A stretch of DNA of 52,756 nt from Phycisphaerae bacterium (GTDB lineage: Bacteria > Planctomycetota > Phycisphaerae > JAAYCJ01): the NCBI GenBank assembly GCA_012729815.1, contig JAAYCJ010000198.1, forward strand, positions 1 to 52,756, in the 5' to 3' direction. The notes beneath the pieces were generated by a model. That model was not told where the DNA came from and searched no databases. It was given only the letters and a program-made list of their open reading frames with translations. The stretch's first letter is position 1. The number at the start of each line of letters is the position of its first letter. Positions 16,252 to 27,239 of the stretch are shown here, piece by piece. The translations under genes were made by a program, and so were the position numbers.

Positions 16252-16836
16252 TCAATCTTGACAGAAGTCCTCGTGGTGGACGATGCTGCTGAGCCGCCGC
16301 TTGGGCACGTGCAGGACGTCCTGTTCGTCGAGCCAGTATTCAATCGAGTCTTCGAGGATCTCGGCGACGGGGCGCTCCGCCGGATAGCCCAGGGCGAGCA
16401 CGCCGAAGAGGTGCCGGTCTTCGGGCACGCTGAACAGCTCGATCACCTTCTGGCGGGTCACCGACCCGATCCAGCAGGAGCCCACGCCGGCGGCCCAGGC
16501 GGTCAGGATCATGTTCTGCATGGCGGCCCCGGCGTCGGCGGCGTTAATCCAGTTCAGCTCCTTATCGCGGACCAGGACGATCACGTAGGCCATCGGGCGT
16601 TTGCCTTCGGGCGGCGTGCGGCGCGGCTTGACGTAGCCGGCCCAGGCGGTCTGCTCGAAGAGTTTCTGGCGGTTCTGAGGCTCCTCGATCACGAGGAACT
16701 CCAGGACCTGGCGATTGGCCGCTGAGGGGGCCAGCCGGCCGGCGTCCAGAATTTTCTCCATCAGGTCGGCTGGGATGGGTTTCTGTTGAAACAGCCGGAT
16801 CGTCCTTCGCGAGGTCGCGGCTTGATAGACGTCCAT
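16252..16836 (-). CDS. Nitroreductase-family FMN oxidoreductase
   Basis: The 194-residue protein fits the nitroreductase family, which uses FMN and NAD(P)H as homodimers. It starts with the family helix (DVYQAATSRRTIRLFQ, including the FMN-phosphate arginines), then has RLAPSAANRQ and, later, DAGAAMQNMILTAWAAGVGSCWIG and GVLALGYPAERP. The substrate cannot be inferred. It sits between larE upstream and the HAD phosphatase downstream, all on the minus strand with short gaps. Confidence 0.88.
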   Translation of the reverse strand: MDVYQAATSRRTIRLFQQKPIPADLMEKILDAGRLAPSAANRQVLEFLVIEEPQNRQKLFEQTAWAGYVKPRRTPPEGKRPMAYVIVLVRDKELNWINAADAGAAMQNMILTAWAAGVGSCWIGSVTRQKVIELFSVPEDRHLFGVLALGYPAERPVAEILEDSIEYWLDEQDVLHVPKRRLSSIVHHEDFCQD

Positions 16837-16895
16837 GATCCGTTGCCCTCCTTCCGCAGGTCTCCGCTGGGCGGGTGCAGAACCGATGGGGTCTA

Positions 16896-17738
16896 TTATT
16901 GCGGTTCGGCGGTCTGTGGCAAGAGTCTGTTGAGGTTTCCGTAGCGGTAGCCGGCCAGATCGACGGCGGTGAAGGCAAAGCCCAGTTCCCGCAGCTTCTC
17001 CTCGATCTTCTCCCGCATCGGCAGTTCAGCGGCGCGGGCGATCTGCCCGGCGGCCAGTTCGAGCCTGGCCACCGGCCCGTGGACGCGGACGCGAACCGGC
17101 TCGAAGCCCTCAGCCCGCAGGAAAGCTTCAGCCTGGTCGATCTGCTGGAGCAGTTCGGTGGTGATCGTCTGGCCGTAGGCCACCCGCGAAGCCAGGCACG
17201 GGCTGGGCGGTTCCGCCCAGTTGGGCAACCCCCATTGCCGCGACAGCACGCGGATCTCCGCTTTGGAAATCTGTGCATCCTTGAGCGGGGTGTGGACGCC
17301 CAGTTCCTGCAGGGCTCGGTGGCCCGGCCGGTAGTCGAGCGCGTCGTCGGCGTTCTCAGCGGCCAGAACGTGCTCAAAGCCCTGCTCGCGGGCCAGATTC
17401 CTGATCCGGGTCATAAGGAACGTTTTGCAGTGATAGCATCGCTGCGGCGTGTTCCGAACGAATTCGGGCAACCGCTGGACCTCGACCAGCAACTCGAGAT
17501 GCCTCGCGTGAAGGCCGGAGGCGATCCGCCTTGCCTGTTCCTGCTGATAGGCGGGAAACACCGGTCCGACCGCGCTGATGGCCACCACGTTGTCGCGGCC
17601 GAGGGTATCGAGGGCAAGCTTCAGAAGGCATGAACTGTCGACGCCGCCGGAGAAGGCGACGGCCGCTTTGCCCAACTCGGTCAGGTTCGTCCTGGCCCGC
17701 TGGAGCTTTTCATCGAGCTGTGAATCGATATCGATCAT
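16896..17738 (-). CDS. larE: LarE-family sulfur transferase (three-cysteine type)
   Basis: LarE supplies sulfur to the nickel-pincer nucleotide cofactor of lactate racemase and related enzymes. The 280-residue protein has the PP-loop ATP pyrophosphatase motif SGGVDSS (30-36), a CxxC pair at Cys101/Cys104 (RCYHCK), the DYRPGHRAL segment, and Cys181 in PSPCLASR. In the Lactiplantibacillus enzyme, Cys176 is sacrificed and the CxxC is absent; homologues with three cysteines, as described for Thermotoga, bind a [4Fe-4S] cluster. This one is of the three-cysteine kind. No larA, larB or larC is in the window. ATG 17738 was preferred over an upstream alternative start because the family N-terminus begins there. 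Confidence 0.9.
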   Translation of the reverse strand: MIDIDSQLDEKLQRARTNLTELGKAAVAFSGGVDSSCLLKLALDTLGRDNVVAISAVGPVFPAYQQEQARRIASGLHARHLELLVEVQRLPEFVRNTPQRCYHCKTFLMTRIRNLAREQGFEHVLAAENADDALDYRPGHRALQELGVHTPLKDAQISKAEIRVLSRQWGLPNWAEPPSPCLASRVAYGQTITTELLQQIDQAEAFLRAEGFEPVRVRVHGPVARLELAAGQIARAAELPMREKIEEKLRELGFAFTAVDLAGYRYGNLNRLLPQTAEPQ

Positions 17739-17824
17739 GCCGGACCCCCAACACACACATGCCATCCGCCGCCGTCGGGCAACGGGCGATGGAAGCGCGA
17801 CCAACGTCCCGCGATCGCAGGGAA

Positions 17825-18553
17825 TTATATCCTCGCCGGAACCGGGGCGGGCGCCAGCACATCGGAGATTGCCATGGGCAGCGGCGGGGTGCGGCGCATC
17901 GCGGTCTCCAGGCAGCCGAGGCGCGGCTTGTTGTTCCGCATGAAGACGATTTCCCAGAGGTCCAGGTTACGGACTTTGTAGCGGAAATCGACCTCCAGAT
18001 CGGCCTGCTGGAGCAATTCGTGGAGGTTCAGATCGCTTCGCCAGCCCAGATGGACGCAGACCGGCGAGAGCACCTTTTCGAGCCAGGCCATCGGCCGGTA
18101 GCCCGACTGGAAATGGTTGATGATGACGATCCGACAGTTGGGTTTGCCAACCCGCTTGATGTGTTCGAGCAGGCGGATCGGGTCGGAGACGACCGTGATG
18201 ACGTGGCTGATCAGGATGTGATCGAAGGTGCTGTCGGGAAAGGGCATGTTCATGGCGTCGGCGATGACCAGGGAGGCGTTGTCGCGACCGGTCTCGCGGA
18301 CCCGCTGAACCGCTTTTGAGAGCATGCCTTCGGAGATGTCGATCCCGACGATCTGGCAGTGCCTGGGATACATCTCGAGTGAGACGCCCGTGCCGATGCC
18401 GATATCCAGCACCTTGTCGCCCGAACGGATGTTCATCCGGGACAGCGCACTGCCCTGACGGCGACGGATCATGTTGCCCAGCAGCTCGTCGTAGAAGTGC
18501 GACTGAATGTTGTATATCTTCCGCGTGATGGGTTCTTTCATTCCCGGCGCCAT
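17825..18553 (-). CDS. Class I SAM-dependent methyltransferase
   Basis: This 242-residue cytoplasmic methyltransferase has the Rossmann motif I KVLDIGIGTGVSLEMYP, motif II IVGIDISEGML and the post-motif ADAMNMPFPDSTFDHILISH. It resembles phosphatidylethanolamine N-methyltransferases of the PmtA type and ubiquinone/menaquinone methyltransferases, but the substrate is uncertain. The N-terminal ITRKIYNIQSHFYDELLG helix is typical of PmtA-like enzymes. AGGAGA lies seven bases before ATG 18553. It is 86 bases upstream of larE on the same strand and divergent from the GntR-type regulator. Confidence 0.85.
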   Translation of the reverse strand: MAPGMKEPITRKIYNIQSHFYDELLGNMIRRRQGSALSRMNIRSGDKVLDIGIGTGVSLEMYPRHCQIVGIDISEGMLSKAVQRVRETGRDNASLVIADAMNMPFPDSTFDHILISHVITVVSDPIRLLEHIKRVGKPNCRIVIINHFQSGYRPMAWLEKVLSPVCVHLGWRSDLNLHELLQQADLEVDFRYKVRNLDLWEIVFMRNNKPRLGCLETAMRRTPPLPMAISDVLAPAPVPARI

Positions 18554-18723
18554 GATGTCTTCTCCTGACGGCAATTGTTTCGGTTTAATGTAGTCGAAGG
18601 TAGACCGACCTGCAAGCACGAAATCGCTTTTTGTTGCTTAAAATGTCCTATAATTAGTGTTGTTAATTAGAATCTGCAGGCTATTTCGGGCGGGTAACGG
18701 ATTCAGGATGACCGGCTAGACCA

Positions 18724-18752
18724 TTGACAGGAGGGAGGCTCTCCTGTACGAT
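18724..18752 (+). promoter_or_regulatory. Near-consensus sigma70 promoter with operator-like inverted repeat
   Basis: TTGACA (18724-18729), a 17-base spacer and TACGAT (18747-18752) form an almost perfect promoter. The inverted repeat ACAGGAG (18727-18733) / CTCCTGT (18741-18747), separated by seven bases, overlaps the -35 box and fills the spacer. A dimeric regulator binding there would block polymerase. The predicted transcript start near 18759 is about 27 bases before the regulator's ATG. Autoregulation by the downstream GntR/LacI-type protein is inferred. Confidence 0.7.
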
Positions 18753-18785
18753 GGTATTACAACCTGTGTCGGTTTGGACGAAATC

Positions 18786-19835
18786 ATGAAAGCCAAGTAC
18801 GAAGCGTTGGCGGACGACCTGAAGCGGAAGATCTCAGCCCTGGAGCCGGGAACCCGTCTTCCGCCGGTACGCCAGATGGTCCAGGAGAGCGGGGTCAGCC
18901 AGTTTACGGTGGTTCGGGCGTTGGAGATTCTCGAGCAGGAGGGCTATGTGATCCGTCGCCCGACGGTTGGGACGTACACCTCGCGTCCGCGGCGAACGCA
19001 AGGTTTGGGCTCGGCCACGCGGCGGATACTGCTCCTGTCGCTGGATATCTGCGACATGGCCTTCAACGAGGTTCTTCGACGAACGCTGGTGGAGCGGGGA
19101 TATCTGCCGCGGATTCACTATTTCGATCTTCGCGAGTCGCCGGAACGGTGGGTGCCGCGGGTGCGGGCGGATGGCATTCTCTTCCTGGCCGCCTGTCCGT
19201 CGCACGCGGTTCCGGTGTTGCGGAAGCGCGGCGTGCCGCTGGTCTGCCAGGGCGTGCCGTACTCCCGAGAGGAGGTCGATTGCACCTACGGCGACGAGCG
19301 GGGAGTGGGGGTGATGGCGGCCCGGCATCTTCTGGAGTTGGGGCACCGCCGGCTGGCGGTGCTGAACCACGAGCCGGACACGCCGGACGGCCGGGAGCGG
19401 ATCGCGGGATTCCTGGATGAGGCCGAACGGGCGGCGGCCCAGGTGCGGGTGCTCGACTGTCACGCTGAGTTGCACTGCGATTCCCGGGAAACGGGCAAAC
19501 GGAGGATCATGGAGACGCTGGAGGAGGGGGCGTTGGACTTCACCGGGCTTTTCGCGATCAACGATGCGGGGGCGGTTGGCGCCCTGCAGGCATTCTATCT
19601 GCGGGACATCCGCGTGCCGGATCGGGTGAGCGTGATCGGCTGTGACAACCGGGACGGGGCCGCGTACCTGTGTCCGGCCCTGACCACGTTTGAGTTCAGC
19701 CACGCCGACCGGGCCAACGGGTTGGTGGACATTCTCGAGGAAAGACTCCAGGGCAATGACGCGCCGGTTGTCCAGAAGGCGTTTGAGGCGAAGCTGATCG
19801 TCCGGGACTCGACGGGAAGGGCGGGGGATTACTGA
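18786..19835 (+). CDS. GntR-type transcriptional regulator with LacI-like sensor domain
   Basis: This 349-residue regulator combines a GntR winged helix-turn-helix (residues 1-~68; PGTRLPPVRQMVQESGVSQ and TVVRALEILEQEGYV) with a periplasmic-binding-protein-like sensor of the LacI type (residues ~80-345). The sensor shows ERGVGVMAARHLLELGHRRLAVL, GLFAINDAGAVGAL and VIGCDNRDGAAYL. Such AraR-like hybrids bind sugars and release DNA. ATG 18786 is preferred; an in-frame TTG at 18774 is possible, and neither has a strong ribosome site. It is followed 15 bases later by a pseudopilin and then a glycosidase, which are its probable targets. Confidence 0.9.
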   Translation: MKAKYEALADDLKRKISALEPGTRLPPVRQMVQESGVSQFTVVRALEILEQEGYVIRRPTVGTYTSRPRRTQGLGSATRRILLLSLDICDMAFNEVLRRTLVERGYLPRIHYFDLRESPERWVPRVRADGILFLAACPSHAVPVLRKRGVPLVCQGVPYSREEVDCTYGDERGVGVMAARHLLELGHRRLAVLNHEPDTPDGRERIAGFLDEAERAAAQVRVLDCHAELHCDSRETGKRRIMETLEEGALDFTGLFAINDAGAVGALQAFYLRDIRVPDRVSVIGCDNRDGAAYLCPALTTFEFSHADRANGLVDILEERLQGNDAPVVQKAFEAKLIVRDSTGRAGDY

Positions 19836-19850
19836 TTTGGGAGAATGGAC

Positions 19851-20561
19851 ATGAGCTGCCAGACTGTCTCTTCCGCAAATCCGAACTACGAACTTCGAGG
19901 CGCGCAGTCTTTTACCCTCATTGAGCTCCTGGTGGTTGTGGCGATCATCGCCGTATTGGTCGCCATGCTGCTGCCGGCGCTGGCGGAGGCGAGGGAGCAG
20001 GCTCGGGCGGCGGTGTGTCTGTCGAATCTGCGGCAGTTGGGACTGGCGTTCGAGGGTTACGCTCAGGACTTCGACGGGTATGTTCCCTGCGAGCGGGTCC
20101 GTCCGGAGGGAACCGCGGCGCAGTGGTATGACCTGCTCGGGATGGCGCGTATCATTCCAAGCCGCAAGGGCATTCTTGTCTGCCCCGGCAATCCGAAGGT
20201 CCTGGGCGATGAGGCGTGGGTGAACGATCCGAGCACCAACTACGCCCAGGCGCACGCGACGTGCTACGCGTTTCACTACCAGGAATTCCGGGCGGGCCGG
20301 CCGTGCTGGTGGCCGCCGTTCCGGATCGGACAGTTCGCCGAGCCGGCCCGCAAGATCCAACTGGTCGGCAGCGGGTACAGCTTCGCGGTCTACGCCACAG
20401 ACTATATTCTGTTCGGCCATGAGTGGTATCTGGCCCAGGTCGCGTCCGTACATCATGCGGGCGCCCAGGCGCTCTACGCCGACGGCCACGCCGCGTGGGA
20501 CAGCTACGCGAGCCTGACCGACCCGGCGAACCTGTCGTGGTTTTTCCCGGATTGGGAGTAG
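19851..20561 (+). CDS. Pseudopilin-like protein with prepilin N-terminus and H-X9-DG motif
   Basis: This 236-residue protein carries a type II/IV prepilin segment ([25 protein letters not shown]) after a 20-residue leader, then the planctomycetal continuation [18 protein letters not shown]. Near the C-terminus it has [13 protein letters not shown], the H-X9-DG motif typical of this expanded planctomycetal family. Prepilin peptidase would cleave before Phe, leaving an N-methylated membrane-anchored protein with a ~190-residue exported domain. ATG 19851 has GGGAG at the right distance; ATG 19845 is too close to it. It lies between the regulator and a secreted glycosidase. Confidence 0.88.
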   Translation: MSCQTVSSANPNYELRGAQSFTLIELLVVVAIIAVLVAMLLPALAEAREQARAAVCLSNLRQLGLAFEGYAQDFDGYVPCERVRPEGTAAQWYDLLGMARIIPSRKGILVCPGNPKVLGDEAWVNDPSTNYAQAHATCYAFHYQEFRAGRPCWWPPFRIGQFAEPARKIQLVGSGYSFAVYATDYILFGHEWYLAQVASVHHAGAQALYADGHAAWDSYASLTDPANLSWFFPDWE

Positions 20562-20605
20562 GGCGTTCCGTGTAGTTCCTCTCAGAACTCAATCGAGGAG
20601 GTTCC

Positions 20606-22132
20606 ATGCGTTTAGCGATAGTGGCGGTGATGCTGGCGGCGGTTTCGGCGGCTTGGGCGGATGAACCGGTGCGGGTGTCGGTGGCGCTGGGGCCGCTCGA
20701 GGGGGGTCAGATGCTGGCCCGTGGCGAGGGAATCGAGGCGGCTTTGGCCAAGCCGGAATTCGTGGCCCAGGTCGCCGGCCGGACTTGCTGGACGATCCCC
20801 GCCAGCGGCGAAGAGGCCCGCTACCTGTACGTGCGGGTGACCGATCCGCGGCTCAAGGACGGGAGCATGGCGGTGAAGGTCTGGGCCGAGGTGCTGGACC
20901 AGCCGGGCGTGTTGCAGATCGACTACGACAGCTACCTCTTTCCGTGGAAGTCGCAGTCGGTGCAGAAGGGCGATACGGGGCAATGGAAGCGATTCGTCTT
21001 CGAACTGCCTGATGCGACGTTCATCAACCGCTGCAACGGCTGGGACTTGCGGTTTGCCTCGGATCAGGCGATGTCAATCGCGGCGATCGGGGTGGAACTG
21101 GTCGGGCGGACGATCGCGCCGGAGGGATTTAATCGCGATTGGAGTGTGGCCAGACTGAGCCGGACGGACCTGGCCCGCTGCGGGTTCGCCCACGGCGGGG
21201 TGTTCTGGGGCCCTGGAGGGATGACCAGGGATATCTACGAGAAGGAACTGGACCTGACCAGCGAGCTGGGCTTCGGCTGGATGCGATATTGGCCGGAGTG
21301 GGCGATGCTCGAGCCGAAGAAGGGCGAGTTCGACTGGACGCTGTCGGACTACATGGTGTCCGAGGCGAAGAAACGCGGGATCAAGATGGTGGGGCTGGTG
21401 GCGTTCGACACGATGTGGGCGGCCGACGCCCCGGACGAGGTGACCGACTGGTCGCGGACCAAGTATCCGCCGCGGAACTTAAAGGACCTATCGGACTACG
21501 TTTACGCCCTGGTCTCGCGGTACAAGGACGATGTCAAGTACTGGGAGGGATGGAATGAGCAGAACGCGGTAGGGGCGTTCTGGCTCGTTCCGCCGTCGGG
21601 CCGCGACCCGGTGGAGCACTACGTGGCGTGGCAGCGGACGTTCTACGAGGCGGCCAAGAAGGCGGACCCGCAGTGCGTGGTGCTGACCGGCGGTTTCGCC
21701 GACGGGGTGAACCTGATGCGCGAGCTCATCGGCTACTACGAGAAGGGGCTCAAGGGGACCTTCGACGCGATGAACATTCACAGCTACGGCAAGGACCCGC
21801 GGGAGCACTGGGTTCCCGGACAGATCGAGGGGGTCATCCGCGTGATGCGGCACTTTGGCGACGGCGACAAGAAGATCTGGATCACCGAGACGGGCTGGCC
21901 GGTGGAAAAACACCCGTACTCGGTGACTCCGGCGCAGCAGGCCCAGTGGGCGCCGTGGCAACTGGCGGTGCTGCTGAGCTACCCGCAGGTTGAGCGGGCC
22001 TTTTTCTACCAGCTTCGTGACACGACGTCGAATGATGCGTTCGGGTGGTACCACTTCGACTTTGTGGCGCGGCCGGTGGTGGCGGCGTGGAAGGAGTTCC
22101 TCAAGACCATGCCATCGACCGACGGTCAATAG
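20606..22132 (+). CDS. Secreted clan GH-A glycoside hydrolase (GH39-like)
   Basis: This is a 508-residue secreted enzyme with a signal peptide cleaved near AAWA. Residues ~25-175 form a beta-rich domain, possibly carbohydrate-binding. The catalytic (beta/alpha)8 domain starts near LGFGWMRYWPEWAMLEPKKGEFDW. The probable acid/base is Glu318 in WEGWNEQN and the nucleophile Glu428 in WITETGWP, a spacing usual for retaining clan A enzymes such as GH39 and GH5. The exact family and substrate are uncertain. It is 44 bases downstream of the pseudopilin gene, with a GAGGAGG-like ribosome site, so regulator, pseudopilin and enzyme look like one operon. Confidence 0.85.
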   Translation: MRLAIVAVMLAAVSAAWADEPVRVSVALGPLEGGQMLARGEGIEAALAKPEFVAQVAGRTCWTIPASGEEARYLYVRVTDPRLKDGSMAVKVWAEVLDQPGVLQIDYDSYLFPWKSQSVQKGDTGQWKRFVFELPDATFINRCNGWDLRFASDQAMSIAAIGVELVGRTIAPEGFNRDWSVARLSRTDLARCGFAHGGVFWGPGGMTRDIYEKELDLTSELGFGWMRYWPEWAMLEPKKGEFDWTLSDYMVSEAKKRGIKMVGLVAFDTMWAADAPDEVTDWSRTKYPPRNLKDLSDYVYALVSRYKDDVKYWEGWNEQNAVGAFWLVPPSGRDPVEHYVAWQRTFYEAAKKADPQCVVLTGGFADGVNLMRELIGYYEKGLKGTFDAMNIHSYGKDPREHWVPGQIEGVIRVMRHFGDGDKKIWITETGWPVEKHPYSVTPAQQAQWAPWQLAVLLSYPQVERAFFYQLRDTTSNDAFGWYHFDFVARPVVAAWKEFLKTMPSTDGQ

Positions 22133-22140
22133 CCTGACTG

Positions 22141-23553
22141 CTACCAGCGGTCGTCGGGATCGTTCTCGCCGCCGGCGCGGAGGGCGTAGAGTTCGAGGCG
22201 GTCGAAGTGGATCTGGAGTTTGATTGTTCGGCCGGCCAGTTCGCGCAGCGAGCGTTGGCCGCCGTCCCAGCGGAAGCGGCTCCAGTGCTGGTTGGTCCAG
22301 TAGTCGGCGTGGGTCTGATGGCAGGGCGGTTCGAATCCTTCGATTGGCTTGCCTTCAGGAGTCACGACGCGAACCTGGCAGACGCCGCCGGGAATGTGCG
22401 GACTTGCCGACGGTCCCTTGAGTTGGAGCCACAGGTCGCCGCCGGGCCAGTTGATCAGCTTGGTGGTCAGTTGTCCCGGCCAGGCGTCGGCGACGATGCC
22501 GACCATCAGGTTCGTCCGCTGCGACGCCAAGCCGATGGCGGCGTACGGATGCGGCTCGCCGGTGTGGTGCGAGCAGGACCGGCCGCTGACGTACCACCAC
22601 AGTTCGCCGTTACGAAGCAGGGGGGCGTTGGAGGGCAGATCGATCCACGTCTCGTACCATGACCCTGTCGGTCCGCACGGAATAAACGCGCCGCGGCAGG
22701 AGAGTCGTCGCCAGTTCGTCCCGTCGCGGCTGGTGACCAGTTCGATATCGAGGGTGTCGGTGTTGGACCAGAGCCGCTGCACCCAGCCGACGTATTGATC
22801 GTGATACGGAAAACCCGCCATCGCGTAGAACTGGAGTTCCGGCGGGTCGGCCAGGTCCGGAGCCAGGACGAGTTTCGGCTCGGTCCAGTGCAGAAAATCC
22901 TCGCTGGTCGAGAGGAAGCACGCCCGTCCGCCGGCGCCCGCGGGATGATTGAAGCGACCCATCTCACGATGGCGGTTCAGGTGCACGAACCGGCCGTTGA
23001 CGCGGGTCGGGATCAGGTTGCTCCGGTCACCGGTGACGTGGCTGACGGGTTCGGGATGCCACTTCCAGTGGACGCCGTCGCGGGAGAACGCCGCCATCAG
23101 GTCGTGCTCCTGCGACTCGGTGAAGCACAGCATCTTATAGCGGCGGGACTCGTCCGGGTCGTCCGGATCGTGGATGACCGACGGGCTGTCGAGCGTCCGC
23201 GCGCCTATGGGCATGTCGAGGATGATGTTGTTGTCGGTTGAATTCTCGAAGGGGACGTCGCCGATGGCCGGGCGCTCCCAGTGGAGGCCGTCGTCGCTGA
23301 CCGCCAGGCAGATCCGGGTGCCGAAGGTCCGGCGGGCCTCCTTGGCGAACACTTGGTAGTACATGTGCAGCCGGTCGTTCTCCGGGCTGTGCAGCACGGT
23401 GCCGAACAGGACCACCGCCCGGTACTCCCAGGGGCGATGCGGCTTGAAGATCGGTTCGGGCAGCAGCTTGGGCGGACGAACCTGCCGCTGAAGGCGAAAC
23501 GCGCTTTCGATCAGCTCGTCGTCGAGGAACAACTGGGTTCGGGCCAAGTCCAT
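22141..23553 (-). CDS. Beta-propeller glycoside hydrolase-like protein (GH32/GH43 fold)
   Basis: This 470-residue protein lacks a signal peptide. It has the repeated blade pattern of five-bladed propeller glycosidases: LHMYYQVFAKE, CLAVSDDGLHWERP, DSPSVIHDPDDPDESRRYKML, AAFSRDGVHWKWHP and STSEDFLHWTEP. The C-terminal ~100 residues (LQLKGPSASPH to the end) form a beta-sandwich-like extension. It resembles uncharacterised planctomycetal proteins related to GH32/GH43; catalytic residues cannot be assigned with confidence. ATG 23553 has GGAGGG upstream and was preferred to an ATG 42 bases earlier. It converges with the clan A glycosidase eight bases away and may belong functionally to that cassette. 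Confidence 0.7.
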   Translation of the reverse strand: MDLARTQLFLDDELIESAFRLQRQVRPPKLLPEPIFKPHRPWEYRAVVLFGTVLHSPENDRLHMYYQVFAKEARRTFGTRICLAVSDDGLHWERPAIGDVPFENSTDNNIILDMPIGARTLDSPSVIHDPDDPDESRRYKMLCFTESQEHDLMAAFSRDGVHWKWHPEPVSHVTGDRSNLIPTRVNGRFVHLNRHREMGRFNHPAGAGGRACFLSTSEDFLHWTEPKLVLAPDLADPPELQFYAMAGFPYHDQYVGWVQRLWSNTDTLDIELVTSRDGTNWRRLSCRGAFIPCGPTGSWYETWIDLPSNAPLLRNGELWWYVSGRSCSHHTGEPHPYAAIGLASQRTNLMVGIVADAWPGQLTTKLINWPGGDLWLQLKGPSASPHIPGGVCQVRVVTPEGKPIEGFEPPCHQTHADYWTNQHWSRFRWDGGQRSLRELAGRTIKLQIHFDRLELYALRAGGENDPDDRW

Positions 23554-23620
23554 GAGCTTTCCCTCCGCGATGACAGGCCGCGGGTTCCGAGCCAAGTTGT
23601 GGCGGGCCGATGGCCGCCGC

Positions 23621-24928
23621 TCAATCGAACATCGGATAGACGATCAGGCCCGTGGCCAGTTTCGGATAGAAGTAGGTGCTCTTCTGGGGCATCAGCATCT
23701 TGTCCGAACAGACCTTGCGGACGGACTCGACCGGCGTGGGCGGCACGATCGCGCCCAGGGCGTTTGGATGCCCGTTGACGAACTCGACGGTCTCGTCGGC
23801 CCGGTGGAAGTACTCGATCTGCGGCTGATCGCCGTCGAGCCACTTGGGATAGACGACCTTCTCGAAGATGAAATTGTGCAGGATGGCCACCGGAAGCGTC
23901 CGCCAGGCCAGCGTGTACTTGTCGCGCATGTGGTCCAGCAGGTGCTCGCCGTCCTGCGGCCAGACCACCAGGGCCCGGTCCTCATCCGGCTTGACGAACG
24001 CGAACGACTGATCGCCGGTGGTGACCACCGCCTGCTCGAGGTGTTGAGGATCGTCCTGCTTGCTCACCCAGCGGGGATGGAACTGGTCCTTGAGGGCCTC
24101 CGCCAGTTCGGCCAGCGTAAAGGGCTTCAGGTTCATGACCACCCGGTGGGTCGGCAGGACCAGCAGCCCGGGTTCGGACATCGAGACGAACATGGCCGAG
24201 ACGTAGTTGGCCGGGTGGTTCTGGTGGAGCTGGGCCTGTTGGGCCAGCAGATTGCGATAGTTCAGCGCGGTCGAGTAGCGATGGTGCCCGTCGGCGATGA
24301 ACACCGGTTTGGGCGCCATCTTCGAGGCCAGCCAGTGGCGGGCGCTGCGCTCGGTGATTACCCAGACCTCGTTCTTCACGCCGTCCAGCACGCCCCAATA
24401 GGTCGGATTGCTCTGGGCCTTGGTGAACAGCACGTCGGCGATTTCGTTGTCGGAGTCTTCATAGAGGCAGAAGACCTGCGAGATATAGGCCTGGCTATGG
24501 CGGGTCAGCAACAGCCGGTCCTCCTTGGGGCCGCTGTAGGTCTGCTCGTGCGGCAGGACCGACCCCTTGCCCAACTCTTCGAGGCGAAGCCGCCCGATGA
24601 ACCCGCGGCGGATGTAGTTCTTGCCGCCGTAGGTGAACGACTGGCGGTAGAGGTAGATCGCCGGCTCGATCTCGCGGGTCAGCACGTCCTGTTCGAGCCA
24701 CTCCCTGAGCCGTTCGCCCGCCTGCCGGTAGAGATGCTCCGGCCCGGCCTGTTTGGGAGGCAGGTAAGGCAGGTCGATGGCGACGATGTTGTGCGGCGAG
24801 TGCTCGAGGAGGCGGTTCTTGGCCTGGTCGGTCATGATCGTGTCGTAGGGCGGGGCCAGGTAGGGCGAGATGTCCGTCCCTTGCGTCAGCGAATACCGGA
24901 TACCGCGAAACCCTTCGATCTGTGCCAT
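23621..24928 (-). CDS. DUF1015 family protein
   Basis: This 435-residue cytoplasmic protein has the DUF1015 hallmarks: an early PYLAPPYDTIMTDQAKNRLLEHSPHNIV, IYLYRQSFTYGGKNYIRRGFIG, then the central FIADGHHRYSTALNYR and the late VYPMF. Length fits the family (~400-430). DUF1015 proteins occur widely in bacteria and archaea, often near serine-metabolism genes, and their activity is not known. The conserved DGHHR suggests metal or nucleotide chemistry. It lies downstream of ahcY on the same strand with a 158-base gap that contains an imperfect GC-rich hairpin (25011-25051) without a U tract. Confidence 0.9.
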   Translation of the reverse strand: MAQIEGFRGIRYSLTQGTDISPYLAPPYDTIMTDQAKNRLLEHSPHNIVAIDLPYLPPKQAGPEHLYRQAGERLREWLEQDVLTREIEPAIYLYRQSFTYGGKNYIRRGFIGRLRLEELGKGSVLPHEQTYSGPKEDRLLLTRHSQAYISQVFCLYEDSDNEIADVLFTKAQSNPTYWGVLDGVKNEVWVITERSARHWLASKMAPKPVFIADGHHRYSTALNYRNLLAQQAQLHQNHPANYVSAMFVSMSEPGLLVLPTHRVVMNLKPFTLAELAEALKDQFHPRWVSKQDDPQHLEQAVVTTGDQSFAFVKPDEDRALVVWPQDGEHLLDHMRDKYTLAWRTLPVAILHNFIFEKVVYPKWLDGDQPQIEYFHRADETVEFVNGHPNALGAIVPPTPVESVRKVCSDKMLMPQKSTYFYPKLATGLIVYPMFD

Positions 24929-25086
24929 AGTCCAACCGCTCCTCGTACAACGTTCGCCGGCCGCCCAAAGCCGCGGTCGGCGGCAAAGTTCCGTCTTCTC
25001 CTGCCATTCCCGCGAAGCCCGCCCCTGCCTCCATATGAGACGGGCTCCGCGGGCGACAGGTTATCCTGCGGCTTGTTCGCGGCCCG

Positions 25087-27050
<1,964 letters not shown>

Positions 27051-27176
27051 CGGCGGCTGTGTTCCTTCCCTGTTGCGGTCATGAAAGTCAAATTATTCAC
27101 TATAAGTGGCTGTTTGGGGCAAATCAAAACCTTTTCGGCGCCGACGGGTCGCAGGCGAGGAAGATCGCCAGCCGAC

Positions 27177-27210
27177 CAAAAGAAAAGCAGGCAGCCCGAA
27201 AGCTGCCTGC
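27177..27210 (-). terminator. Rho-independent terminator after the SH3-domain gene
   Basis: A perfect nine-base stem, GCAGGCAGC (27187-27195) / GCTGCCTGC (27202-27210), with a six-base loop is followed on the minus strand by CTTTTCTTTT. It lies 30 bases beyond the stop codon of the SH3-domain gene. Confidence 0.85.
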
Positions 27211-27239
27211 CGTCGTTGCCTGAGTCGATGGTCCTGGAT

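Noticed and set aside
18834-20489. 551-residue minus-strand frame
   Set aside because: It lies opposite the GntR-type regulator and the pseudopilin, both of which have clear domains.
25011-25051. Terminator after ahcY
   Set aside because: The GC-rich hairpin has one mismatch, a 19-base loop and no U tract, so it was not listed as a terminator.
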